NCBI GenBank assembly: GCA_032629725.1
Contig: JAFEVB010000022.1
Span: 992,001 to 1,056,000 of the forward strand
Origin: Gremmenia infestans
Lineage: Eukaryota; Ascomycota; Leotiomycetes; Helotiales; Hamatocanthoscyphaceae
Length of the DNA stretch: 64,000 bases
Direction: 5' to 3'
The position numbers were made by a program, and so were the translations under genes. Below are positions 54,630 through 64,000 of the stretch, piece after piece (the stretch's first letter is position 1; every line of letters begins with the position of its first letter). The notes under the pieces were generated by a model that saw only the letters and a list, made by a program, of their open reading frames with translations, did not search any database and had not been told where the DNA came from.

Positions 54630-57594
54630 ATGTCAAGTCGAGATGAGCTACCGGGCTCTGACGCGTCCGCCAAAACCCTCACGCGTTCTGGTTCTGGTAT
54701 CCTTACGCCGGTCTCAGACAATTCTCCCAATCTGAGCGATGGCACCTCTCCCGGCTCAAAGAAACGCAAACGCGATGGGAACTCGATGGAGGACTTGCTG
54801 AAGGACAGGTTTGTAGTAAAAGTCAGTACTTTCATAAGCCACTGACCACTTTATCTCACAATATATCCAGCCTTACCCCTCTGCTGTCTTCGTCAAGCCT
54901 CGAACCCTCCAACCGCTCATCCTCTTACCTCGAGCCCATCTGCCATTGGCATCTTTGGATTTTACGTCATCTGCGAATGCCCTGCCCCAATCGAGACTGT
55001 TTGAGGCTCATGTTAAAATACTGGAGCTGGAAGAGCGAATGGGAAGCCAACCAATGGTATTGGTAGCAAGACTCGACGATGGGCGGACTCTGTACGCTGT
55101 AGAACGAGAGGATCGCGGGCTGTATGTACTATGCAGGCTTGGGTCCTGGGTCGATTTGAATCAATTGAAGCAGGCAGCTGTTGTATTAAAACAGGAATTG
55201 CCCAAGGGGCTCGAGGGAAGAGATTCATTACAACAAAACACGCCAGTTCCCCTTGTCACCCAGGAATCGAGCAAATACAGTAAAAAGAAACGACTGGCGA
55301 TCGAAGCCATTCAATCCATGGTGAAACGTCCATCTACAGGCCTTTTATCGGAATCACAGCTGGGCGCAGCAGAATTAGAGCCAATACTTGATTCTCAGCC
55401 GGCAGAGTCGACGGTCGAACAGCATGTCATGGATGATCCTGTAACACGTACTGCGGCGGAAATATGTGATAGCGTTCGAACACAATATTTAGAAGCATTG
55501 TATATCTCTAAGGTAGGCATGCGTGAAATTTGTCCCGACTTTAGCTAATACGTGTAGGCTTCCCTCGCATATTTCGCCAAAGGACCTCTCTCACGAGCAC
55601 GAGCAGCATTCCACCTAGATTATGACTCTACTCTGGATATGAATGACCATGTTGCTTTCTTGGAAAGCCTCGTAATGTCTACGACTCTTATTGATAAGAA
55701 ATATCGTGATGGAGTGCCGGAATGCGTGTCCTTAATAGACATTCAGGACCACAGTGTAGACGATGCTGTCGAGGCTGCTTCAAAGCCCAAGAAACGGAAA
55801 AGCAACAAAAAGATGAAACCGGGAAAGAATGGCCTTTACCCGACAGAGGACACGCTTATTCGACGATGGTGGTCCAGTTACGATGATGAGATGGAATCTG
55901 GAGCGCCCGGGACTTCCAAAGATGAAATGACCAAAAGTCGAATTGCTCAATTGCGGATTCGGGAAACCCAACTTCAGATAATCGTTATTCTGGAAGTGCT
56001 AGCCCTCCAACCTTTAACCACAAGCTCGGGCGATGTAGATGGTGGCCTTCCTTCCGCTCCTCCTAAAGGCGACATCGTCGAGGGGAAAGAGAAGAACACC
56101 AAAGCCAAGAAGCCTGACCATTTCGCAATGCTCATTGATGTTCACATCGATAGATTATGTATTTGGCAGTCCATTCAACTAGAATCGATGAAGGCACCTT
56201 CGGGGGAATCACAAAATAATACAGGGGAACTTGGAATCTCAACGGGGTCTTTGACATATGGAGACAGCATCCTTAGAGATTTCTGCGTCGAGGTGATTGC
56301 ACCTTTGTAAGTTTATCCTTTTGAGTGAGTCGAGACGAATTTCTAACAATTGATAGCTTCTCTGCTCGTCTGCCTGACCGCTGTGCTGTTATCAACCGCA
56401 AGCTAGGAGGTCCTGTTGCATTTTCACCTCCGAAGCCAAGACTGTCCAAATCATCAAGTTTCTCGGGTCTGTCTCGACCGGGAGCAGCTACCAAACGTCC
56501 TGTCCCAGCCAAACCACGTCGCAGTTTACACCGGGTCTTGACAGACGATCGGGAGCGGCGAAGTGTTTCTCGAGGTCCCGAGCGAGCAATTTCATTAATG
56601 AGGTCTGCAACAATGCCAACAATTCCAGGATTGAAGAGGGAGACTAGCGAAGCTCCATCACTTTCAGGAATTCCCTTCGCGGAGTCGCAGACTCTGGCGG
56701 CAAACAGGGGTGGTGTTCTAAACTCAAAACAATTCTCTAGACGAGAAGTTGATTTAGGCAGTCTTGCTCCTGACTTGAATGCTAAAGCAAAGAAGAAAGC
56801 TAGTATAGAAGCTGAACTGAAACAGGCGATTTCGGCACTCAAAAGGCCAAATCGAGAACTGGCTGGGAAAGACTTGGTCGAAACTGCCGAAAAACGGTCA
56901 ACATCAGCTTCACACTCTCGGAGTATGTTCATATTGCATATTGAGAATTTTCAGCTAATGTATCACAGAATCCAAAAAACCTATTAGGAATCCACTTTTC
57001 CAGGGTGTGCAGATCTCTGCGACACCCAAGGCGAATCGATCGACGAATGTATTCGCCAAATCCCAACCCCAGGAATTTCCTGGGTACGATGAAGTACCTG
57101 AACTATATATTGCTCCTTCATCGGACATGTCAGTAGTACCGCAATCAGTTTCTCGACCATCGCGAGAAAGCTTGCAGCCCAGAAATCCGTTGTTCTCTTC
57201 AGTTCTAGCGACGCCAACCCGAAGACCTCTATCGGCATCATCCAAGCAAAGAGGGGGCTTTCTGGATGTTAACAATACAGACGCGAGCTTCCCTCCCTCG
57301 TCGCCATTACATATGCGGCGTTCCAGCGCGCAGCTATTTACTGTGCACGATTCCGCTGTAAAGAGACCGGCAGATTATTCGACAGACCAAGGCATTCTAG
57401 AAACCCCAGTCAAAAAGAGAACAGAAGACAAATTACAACACAGTCATCCAGGACCCTCTCCCGGGGGAAACAAGGAGAATGTCGGAGTAAAAGTAGGAAT
57501 TGTAAATGATGGATCGAAAAGTAGTGGCGGAGGACGAGAAGAGTCCATCTATAAGGCGCTAGGATGGGATGACGAAATTGATGACCTGGCATGA
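54630..57594 (+). CDS. SLD3: DNA replication regulator Sld3
   Basis: Five exons (54630-54821, 54871-55512, 55558-56306, 56357-56922, 56969-57594) encode 924 aa. Sld3 (Treslin/TICRR-like) recruits Cdc45 to the Mcm2-7 helicase at origins, and after CDK phosphorylation binds Dpb11. The N terminus has a basic KKRKRDG and PYPSAVFVKPRTLQPLILLP; the central Cdc45/Mcm-binding domain covers about residues 210-540 (RTQYLEALYISK/ASLAYFAKGPLSRAR, LIRRWWSSYDDEM, IRETQLQIIVILEVLAL, HIDRLCIWQSIQ, FFSARLPDRCAVINRKLGGPV). The tail is disordered with many SP/TP sites, and near the end ETPVKKR and ESIYKALGWDDEIDDLA resemble the conserved C terminus of fungal Sld3. All phases agree. Confidence 0.88.
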
Positions 57595-58063
57595 TAATGA
57601 TTTTGAGAGATTATGGGCATAGCATGGGAAAGGAGTTTGGGGCTGGCACGCATTTTGCATTTGAGCATAGCGACGGTACTACGAGGGATCTCATTGAAAG
57701 AATGATCTTTTGCGTAGAACAATAACTCATCAATAAGAAATAGGGAATAGGATATTATATAATCATAACTCAAGCTTTTCGTTTGAAAGCCACTCTTGAA
57801 CCCCTGTCACATGCGAGTTGACATCTAGCGCGCGCACGCTTCCCCAGATGTTCACATAGGCCATGAAGTGGATACACAAACCATATCTCTCTCCCTTTAC
57901 AACACAACACTTCGTCCATTCACCATCATCTTCTCCAACTACCCAGAAGATACACGGACATTACCTACCCCAACACACAGCAACCCGTCCAGCATATGAA
58001 CCCGCCCCCCTCCCCTACCATTCATTATCTTCACGAACACGCAAACGACACAAGCAACCAATC
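57595..58063. other. Intergenic between SLD3 and APQ12
   Basis: About 470 bp with SLD3 3' region and the APQ12 promoter/leader; the last ~200 bp are C-rich and CA-rich. No other gene is seen. Confidence 0.6.
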
Positions 58064-58610
58064 ATGGAAGTATTACAAGGTAAATACGCGTTCCCCCCTC
58101 CCTCCCCTTCCTTTCATACCAACCCGCAAACTCACACTAACCCCCGTCACAGAACTAGCCCTCCAAACCATATCGCTCTACCACTTCCTAACGCCCTACC
58201 TCACGCCCCTCACCTCGACCCTCACCTCCGCCTACACGCAAATTTACCCTATCGCCCTCCCCTACCTCAACCGGCTTCTAGTCCTCGCCCACGACTCCCC
58301 CGCGCTCGTCTCCGTCGCCTTACTCCTACTATTCCTGCTACTCGCGATGCGCATTCTGGGGGCTGTGCAAAGGCTCGTGGTGTGGTGGTTTCGGCTGATG
58401 GTGAGAACGGCGTTTTATGGGGGCGTGGTGGTGCTGGGGTGTGTGGTTTGGCAGCGGGGGCTGGAGAGGACGGTGGCTGATGTGGGGGCGTGGGCGAAAG
58501 TGTTGGGGGAGGTTTGGACGAGGGAGTATGAGAGGTGGGAGGGGTATCAGAAATTGCAGCAGCAGGGGCAGGCTGGGGGAGGAGTGGGGAAGGGGAGTTC
58601 GTGGAGGTGA
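58064..58610 (+). CDS. APQ12: Apq12-family nuclear envelope/pore biogenesis protein
   Basis: Two exons (58064-58079 and 58153-58610) encode 157 aa. The first exon is only 16 nt (MEVLQ plus one base), then a 73-nt intron; the second exon continues with ELALQTISLYHFLTPYL. Apq12 is a small endoplasmic reticulum/nuclear envelope membrane protein required for normal pore assembly and membrane fluidity. Two hydrophobic segments are visible (ALVSVALLLLFLLLAMRIL and TAFYGGVVVLGCVVWQRGLE), connected by RLVVWWFRLMVR, which together match the Apq12 family pattern. The tail is amphipathic and charged (VWTREYERWEGYQKLQQQ) and ends in Gly/Ser. The short first exon means the start should be confirmed from RNA. 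Confidence 0.75.
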
Positions 58611-58909
58611 GGTGATTGGGGTGTTGTTAGGATGAGATGAGATGATCGGGGGATGTGTTTATATGGGAGTGGTGCGTGGGTTGGAATTGTTGGTATTTGG
58701 AGCCAATGCATTGGGCGTTTTGGGACACTCTACGGACGGATACGGTCAGGGCTGGAGAGAATATCATGGAGTTTGGTGTATAGGGATAAGGCAAGATGTA
58801 GATGTAAGAGTCTGTTTACACATCATAATTCATGAAAAAACGCCGACGCTATGCTATTTAGTCCGTCCCAAATAATCCCTCTGGAAAACTCCAAGCCAAA
58901 AGTATCTCC
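58611..58909. other. Shared 3' region of APQ12 and GPN3
   Basis: About 300 bp between convergent stop codons; G-rich on the plus strand. No gene is seen. Confidence 0.6.
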
Positions 58910-59857
58910 TTATTCCATGTCCGCCTGCTCCTCATCCATATCATGATCGACAAGCTCTCTAGGCTCCTGTGCCTCATGAAACTGAATCGCATCATCGACA
59001 TAGCTCAATATACCACCTACACTATCCTCATCCTGTACATTTAGCTGTAGATACGACACCATGCTAAAGCTATCAATCAGCCCCGCAACGGCCCTGTTCA
59101 GCCTCTTGAAGCTCTTCCCCCTCATCAACGTTTCTGTTTCTCCAGGTCCACCTTCCCCATCATCTTCATCCCCTTCTGCCACCGGTTCATCGTCCAGTAA
59201 CGTAGTATCGGGGTCTAAAAAGCGCTTCAACTCCCGTTTCGCAATCTGCCCTTTCACCAAATCCATCTTAGACAATATATTAACATGCGGCACCTCCAAC
59301 ATGATCATCGCACTCATGGCACTCAGCGTCCCCGAGAAAAATTTGGCCCTATCAACCACAAAGGTAGCTTCGAGCAAATACGCAGCACAGAGATTGACAT
59401 CCAGCGCCCCTGTCTTGGTCAGATGCTTTACCAGCGCAGGTAATATGGGAATATGCGTATACAGTTCAATCTGGCCGGGCATATCGATTATAATGAGGTA
59501 TTCCTCAGTCAGAGGATCCAGGGCATCGCCTAACCATTCGAGATTCTCGAGTAGGAACTCGAAGCAGTAGATGAGACCCCCGTTTGGGCCGAGGCCCATT
59601 TCCTCCATGACATCTTCGAGGGAGATGAGGTCTTTGATGTCGAGGTCGGGCTCGTGGGTGAAGGTTTCGGCGGCGGGGTCGAGGTTCACGTAGAAGCAGG
59701 CGCGGCGGTTGTTTTGCAGGTGCGTTATGAGGGCTGAGCAGAAGGTGGACTAGGTGATGTAATTAGATATGGGATAGCTGAATATATTTTGAGAGTATAG
59801 CTAGCTGACTTTGCCTGCCCCAGCTGGGCCCATGACGAGAACTCCGAATTTGCTCAT
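58910..59857 (-). CDS. GPN3: GPN-loop GTPase Gpn3
   Basis: Exons 59857-59810 and 59749-58910 give 295 aa. GPN-loop GTPases work as dimers in the assembly and nuclear import of RNA polymerases II and III. The P loop GPAGAGK ends exactly at the exon boundary, and the next exon begins with its Ser (STFCSALITHLQ). Further motifs are YVNLDPAAE, the defining GPN loop (GPNGGLIYC), DMPGQIELYTHIP, LSAMSAMIMLEVPHVN, the base-binding SKMDLVKGQ and MRGKSFKRLNRAVAGLIDSFSMV. The C terminus is acidic (DHDMDEEQADME). Order and spacing agree best with Gpn3 rather than Gpn1/Gpn2. Divergent from the S-adenosylmethionine synthase gene. Confidence 0.92.
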
Positions 59858-60450
59858 TTTTGTTTTGCTTGCGACGCGGGCGTTCCGCGGGGTCGCGTGG
59901 AGAGGAGGGGTAGTGGTGAAAACTCAAATCAAATCAGCAGAACCTCACAAGGCTTGAATGGTTTGTTTGTTTTTTTGAGCAAATCTTCGGTCTCCGAACA
60001 GGACAAGGCTGAGAAGTAGTATTATTAAATCGCCGAATCCCGTGATGGATTGAATGATTGGTACGACACGTGTGTCAGTGGACTGGACTATGTTGCAGTT
60101 ACTCTTGCGTGCTCGAGTCTTTGATTTTCCTGTTGATGCATGCCTGCAGCGGTGAGTGAGGGGCTTCACTTCCACTGTATTGTCTGCCATTCGCCGAGGA
60201 TGGTGCAAGGGACCCCAACACGGAAGCGGACTAGCGCAGGATGAGGAGGAAAGAGTTTGGCGTGCTTTTTGGGGGGTCTGAGGGAACGGACCCGAAACAA
60301 AAAGTCCGCGCCCTTGACTACTCCCTTTCTAAAACCTCAATCCTTTTCTCTCTCTCTCCATACCTCCTCCTTTCAACCACGTTGCCAACAACTAGATCCT
60401 CTTTCCATTCTCATTCTCCTCCCCCTCAATCATCCCCTCACATAGCCAAG
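59858..60450. promoter_or_regulatory. Divergent GPN3/SAM synthase promoter
   Basis: About 590 bp. The plus-strand side ends in a CT-rich leader (CTCTCTCTCC near 60350), common in highly expressed fungal genes. An ATG at 60241 is in frame with the synthase for 70 codons without a stop and could give a longer form. Confidence 0.6.
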
Positions 60451-61763
60451 ATGGCCACCAACGGCACCAACGGCACCAATGGTGTTAGACCCCACCACAA
60501 CCAGGGCACATTTCTGTTCACCGTAGGATTCACCCCTCCAAATCCCATTTCCAGTACCAATATATACGTATGCTGACCCCAATAACTTCAGTCCGAGTCT
60601 GTTGGAGAGGGACACCCAGACAAGATCGCTGATCAGGTCTCCGATGCCATTCTCGATGCATGCTTGGCCGAAGATAAGGCCTCCAAGGTTGCCTGCGAGA
60701 CTGCCACAAAGACCGGTATGATAATGGTCTTCGGTGAAATCACAACCAAGGCCCGTCTCGACTACCAAAAGGTCATCCGAAATGCCATCAAGGACATTGG
60801 ATACGATGACTCCTCCAAGGGCTTCGACTACAAGACTTGCAACGTTCTGGTTGCCATTGAGGAGCAATCCCCCGATATCGCCCAAGGTCTCCATTACGAG
60901 AAACGCCTCGAGGAACTCGGAGCTGGTGACCAAGGTATCATGTTCGGATATGCCACCGACGAGACCCCAGAGCTGTTCCCCTTGACTCTTCAATTGGCCC
61001 ACAAGCTTAACGCTGAAATGGCTGCATCTCGCCGAAACGGAAGCATCCCATGGCTCAGACCTGACACAAAAACCCAAGTTACCATCGAGTACCAGCACGA
61101 CAACGGAGCTGTCATCCCACTAAGAGTTGACACCGTCGTTGTCTCCGCTCAACACAGCGAGGACATCACCACTGAGCAGCTACGAAAGGAGGTCAGGGAG
61201 AAGATTATCAACAAGGTCATTCCAGCCAAGTACTTGGACGAGAACACCAAATACCACGTATGTGCACTCTAAATATGTTCCATACCCCACTAACACATAA
61301 CTAGATTCAACCCTCCGGACTGTTCATCATTGGTGGACCACAAGGAGATGCTGGTCTCACTGGCCGAAAGATCATTGTCGACACCTACGGTGGATGGGGA
61401 GCTCACGGTGGTGGTGCTTTCTCCGGCAAGGACTTCTCCAAGGTCGATCGATCAGCTGCATATACTGCCCGATGGATCGCCAAGTCATTGGTTCATGCTA
61501 AGCTTTCGAGACGTGCTCTCGTGCAACTTTCATACGCCATTGGTGTCGCCGAGCCACTCTCCATCTTCGTCGAAACATATGGTACCTCCGACAAGACCTC
61601 CGATGAGTTGGTCGAGATCATCCGTGCCAACTTCGATCTCAGACCTGGTGTCATTGTCAAGGATCTCGACTTGGCCCAGCCAATCTACTTCAAGACCGCC
61701 AAGAACGGTCACTTCACCGACCAGAGCTTCACATGGGAGAAGCCAAAGACTTTGAAATTTTAA
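60451..61763 (+). CDS. SAM1: S-adenosylmethionine synthase
   Basis: Three exons (60451-60522, 60592-61257, 61305-61763) give 398 aa, the usual size. The enzyme makes S-adenosylmethionine from methionine and ATP in the cytosol, with release of phosphate and pyrophosphate, supplying methyl groups to the cell. Marks in order: SESVGEGHPDKIADQVSDA, MIMVFGEITTKA, GFDYKTCNVLVAI, the signature GAGDQGIMFGYA, TKTQVTIEYQ, FIIGGPQGDAGLTGRKIIVDTYGG and the second signature GGGAFSGKDFSKVDRSAAY. ATP, Mg and K ligands of the family are retained. An in-frame ATG 210 bp upstream is possible but the short start fits orthologues. Codon use is strongly C-ending, as in highly expressed fungal genes. Confidence 0.96.
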
Positions 61764-62845
61764 GTGCATAAGAGCTGAATATTGTCATGACTAGCAAGAG
61801 ACTCAACGTCTTTTGCACACTTTTCCTTCGGACATCTTTATGGCGAAAATGACTGACGATATGAACATGGTTTCAACGACCTTGGGGCGGAGTTATTTCA
61901 ATCTTGAAACAATTGCTTTTCAAGTGCGCTCAGCAGGGTTATATTTTTATTCATTTTCGGAAGATAAAAGTCTGATTCAACATAGACCGTAGATAATGCG
62001 GCAGGTGGCATCATGAAAAAGGAGTAATTTCACCTTTTCATTGGGTTTCTGCGGTAGAGAGAGCATCACAGCATCTGGCGTTAGGGAGAACTTCAACATC
62101 TTCTAAAAGGCCGGATATACCCCGAGACCCCTTCATGGGGCATGCAGAATCATTGATTGCATTGTGCTCTCTTAATGACGCGGCTAAGAGAGACGGTTTT
62201 TAAATAGGAGCGTTATACAGAATATAATGCGTCCTGAATGGCTCTGCTTCCTTTGGTATGAGTTGTGATTGTTAATGTGTTGCCTCCCATATTCCAGTCC
62301 GCATATACCGCAGGCTTTCAAGCCCTTGTTTTCTTACGGATTCAAAAATCCTTTTACATTTCATTGAAATTGTTACCACGGAATTCCGTATGCCCTCTCC
62401 CCTAGGCAGTACCTTGGTTTGTAATATACGGATCGGCTATGTGGTGTTCTTCATTACAAAGCTGTTGGTCACCACGCAATTCCGTGTCTTCTTACTTTGA
62501 CTAGACGTTGTTGACATCACCTCTTGCCTCGACAAGTTGAATCCATTGTATCGTACGATGACTTTGTAAGCAGAGTTTTCTTCCTCGCAGCCTTTGAGCG
62601 AGATGAGCTGCAACCATTTACTTTAGTCCTAATTTCTGACGTTGACTTGTTTCTGGCCCCAATGAGAGACTGACTTGATGGTCGATGGTTTTACAAAGCA
62701 TAATCAATAGATGAAGGTTTGACATAAGATAGATCATGGGTATGTGTATTGAGGTATTATAAATGGCCGTCTCTTTCTCTTTGATGTTCTCTCGATCTAA
62801 CACCTCAATTCAGTTCAGTTCCTCTTGTCCTTCGACTTCCAAACC
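61764..62845. other. Intergenic between SAM synthase and the lipase
   Basis: About 1.08 kb, AT-richer than the genes. It holds a TATA element at 62758. No gene is seen. Confidence 0.6.
62758..62764 (+). promoter_or_regulatory. TATA element of the secreted lipase
   Basis: TATAAAT lies 82-88 bp upstream of the lipase ATG at 62846, a typical setting for an inducible secreted-enzyme gene. Confidence 0.4.
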
Positions 62846-64000
62846 ATGGGCCTCCACTCTCCTTTTACCACTTCCGCTTGGACATCCATTGCGTTATGGG
62901 CTATCTCAATTTGCCCAAACCAAGCAACCGCTCTGTCAGCTTCATCTCAATTAACAAGCTTCAATTCCACATTCTCGCTCTCCCCTCAACAAATATCAGA
63001 TGCCAATTTTACCCTCTCCGATGTCGACAGCGTGAACAACATCATAAAGTGGGAGCAATCACAATATGCAGGAGGACCAACAACAGAAGATACTTTCTAC
63101 AACCTCCCCACCATCGCCAACGGATCCAATCTCTCACCGGGCACTCTGATCAAGACCGAAGATTTCACCAACATCACAACATACAGTCTTTCCGCAAATC
63201 TCGCCTTGTCCAGGATGCTATACATGTCTCGCAACTTGAACGGCTCCTCAGTCCCAGCATCAGCATTCATCCTGTGGCCTTTTACACCCCGCCAATTCTC
63301 CACATCCAGTAACAATACTACTTCCACTACCGCTCCAGTAGTTCTATGGACACACCCAACATCCGGATTCTTCGGCCCCCAAGGCCCAAGTAAACACCGC
63401 ACTCTCTGGGCCGGCGACAACGCACCCTTCGCCCTCGCCCTAGCCGGCTACGCCGTCGTCGCACCGGATTACGCTGGTCTTGGCGTATCTGTTGACTTTG
63501 ACGGGAAGCATATCCTGCATCAGTACCTCGCTAGTCCCGCCTCAGCCAACGACGCCATCTTCGCCCTGCAAGCAGCACGATCAGCCTTTCCGACTCGCCT
63601 CGGCAGGGAGTTCGTCGTGATGGGGCAGTCGCAAGGCGGGGGCGTGGCGTGGGGGACCGCCGAGTTGATAGCCCGCGAACCGGAGCTCGCTGAAGGGTAT
63701 CTGGGCGCTGTGGCTGTGAGTCCGACGACGGATGTGTTTTCAGGAGCGCCTGATTACATCGCGCCGTTCGTGTCGTTTGGGCTTGCATCTGTGTTTCCTA
63801 CCTTCCAACCCGAGGAATGGTTAACGGCTTTTGGGCAAGGGAGAGCGAATGTGTATGCGCAGATCAGCGGGGGCTTGGCGGCTGCGTTTGCTTTTTTCAC
63901 AGCGGAGAGTGAAAGTGAGGGGATTGCGCGTGCGGGCGCGAATGAGACGTGGGAGGCTATTGCGTATGGCCGGCTTGCGAACGCGGGCCGGAAAGAAGTG
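62846..64000 (+). CDS. Secretory lipase/alpha-beta hydrolase, 3' end beyond right edge
   Basis: The frame from the ATG at 62846 stays open to the last base (385 codons, no intron). The first ~30 residues (MGLHSPFTTSAWTSIALWAI...) look like a signal peptide with cleavage near ATALS. Many Asn-X-Ser/Thr sites (NSTF, NFTL, NGS, NIT, NNTT) suggest secretion and N-glycosylation. The nucleophile elbow is VVMGQSQGGG with Ser at about residue 261, following AGYAVVAPDYAGLG and ASANDAIFALQAAR, an arrangement typical of fungal secretory (LIP-type) lipases. The family hydrolyses acylglycerols or other esters outside the cell. The catalytic Asp and His would lie in the missing part. Substrate cannot be told. 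Confidence 0.85.
   Translation, partial: MGLHSPFTTSAWTSIALWAISICPNQATALSASSQLTSFNSTFSLSPQQISDANFTLSDVDSVNNIIKWEQSQYAGGPTTEDTFYNLPTIANGSNLSPGTLIKTEDFTNITTYSLSANLALSRMLYMSRNLNGSSVPASAFILWPFTPRQFSTSSNNTTSTTAPVVLWTHPTSGFFGPQGPSKHRTLWAGDNAPFALALAGYAVVAPDYAGLGVSVDFDGKHILHQYLASPASANDAIFALQAARSAFPTRLGREFVVMGQSQGGGVAWGTAELIAREPELAEGYLGAVAVSPTTDVFSGAPDYIAPFVSFGLASVFPTFQPEEWLTAFGQGRANVYAQISGGLAAAFAFFTAESESEGIARAGANETWEAIAYGRLANAGRKEV

Noticed and set aside
1..64000. tRNA, 5S rRNA or CRISPR-like arrays
   Set aside because: No A/B-box pair giving a cloverleaf, no 5S core sequence and no regularly spaced repeats were found by eye; a tRNAscan/Infernal run would settle the RNA part.

Overview
The window comes from a filamentous ascomycete (Pezizomycotina). 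The signs are many short GT-AG introns (mostly 44-95 nt) with CTAAC/CTGAC-like branch sites, genes on both strands with no operons, fungus-only families (Trs65, Sld3, Apq12, XlnR-type Zn2Cys6 regulators, secretory lipase) and AT-rich decayed intergenic patches. A leotiomycete is a reasonable guess from style only. No rRNA, tRNA, CRISPR array or intact transposon was found. All exon structures are mine, from splice signals, reading frame and remembered family sequences.

Layout. 1-18.9 kb is a dense housekeeping block: a Ser/Pro-rich protein cut by the left edge, a GNAT acetyltransferase, TRAPPII subunit Trs65, splicing factor Prp40, ribosome-recycling ATPase Rli1/ABCE1 and chromatin remodeller Chd1. 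19-34.4 kb is an accessory carbohydrate region: a GH95 alpha-L-fucosidase relic, an intact XlnR/AraR-type regulator, a GH2 beta-galactosidase relic, a sugar-transporter relic and an intact hexose transporter. 35.3-39.1 kb holds an eight-exon nitrilase and the relic of an M20-family N-carbamoyl-amino-acid hydrolase. 39.1-43.5 kb is gene-poor. 43.5-64 kb is housekeeping again: a single-pass mucin-like membrane protein, Dpb4 (POLE3), an unrecognised fungal protein, the HOG-pathway MAPKKK Ssk2/Wis4, replication initiator Sld3, Apq12, Gpn3, S-adenosylmethionine synthase and a secretory lipase cut by the right edge.

How the parts relate. The accessory region looks like a former gene cluster for fucosylated/galactosylated plant polysaccharide, such as xyloglucan side chains: two matching glycosidases, a sugar importer and a plant-cell-wall-type regulator. 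Both glycosidases and one importer carry several independent inactivating lesions, while the regulator and the second transporter are intact. Two copies of a short element with inverted ends lie on either side of the three relics. Other points of interest are the very small exons: 12 nt in RLI1 and 14 nt in the regulator, each encoding part of a metal-binding cysteine motif.
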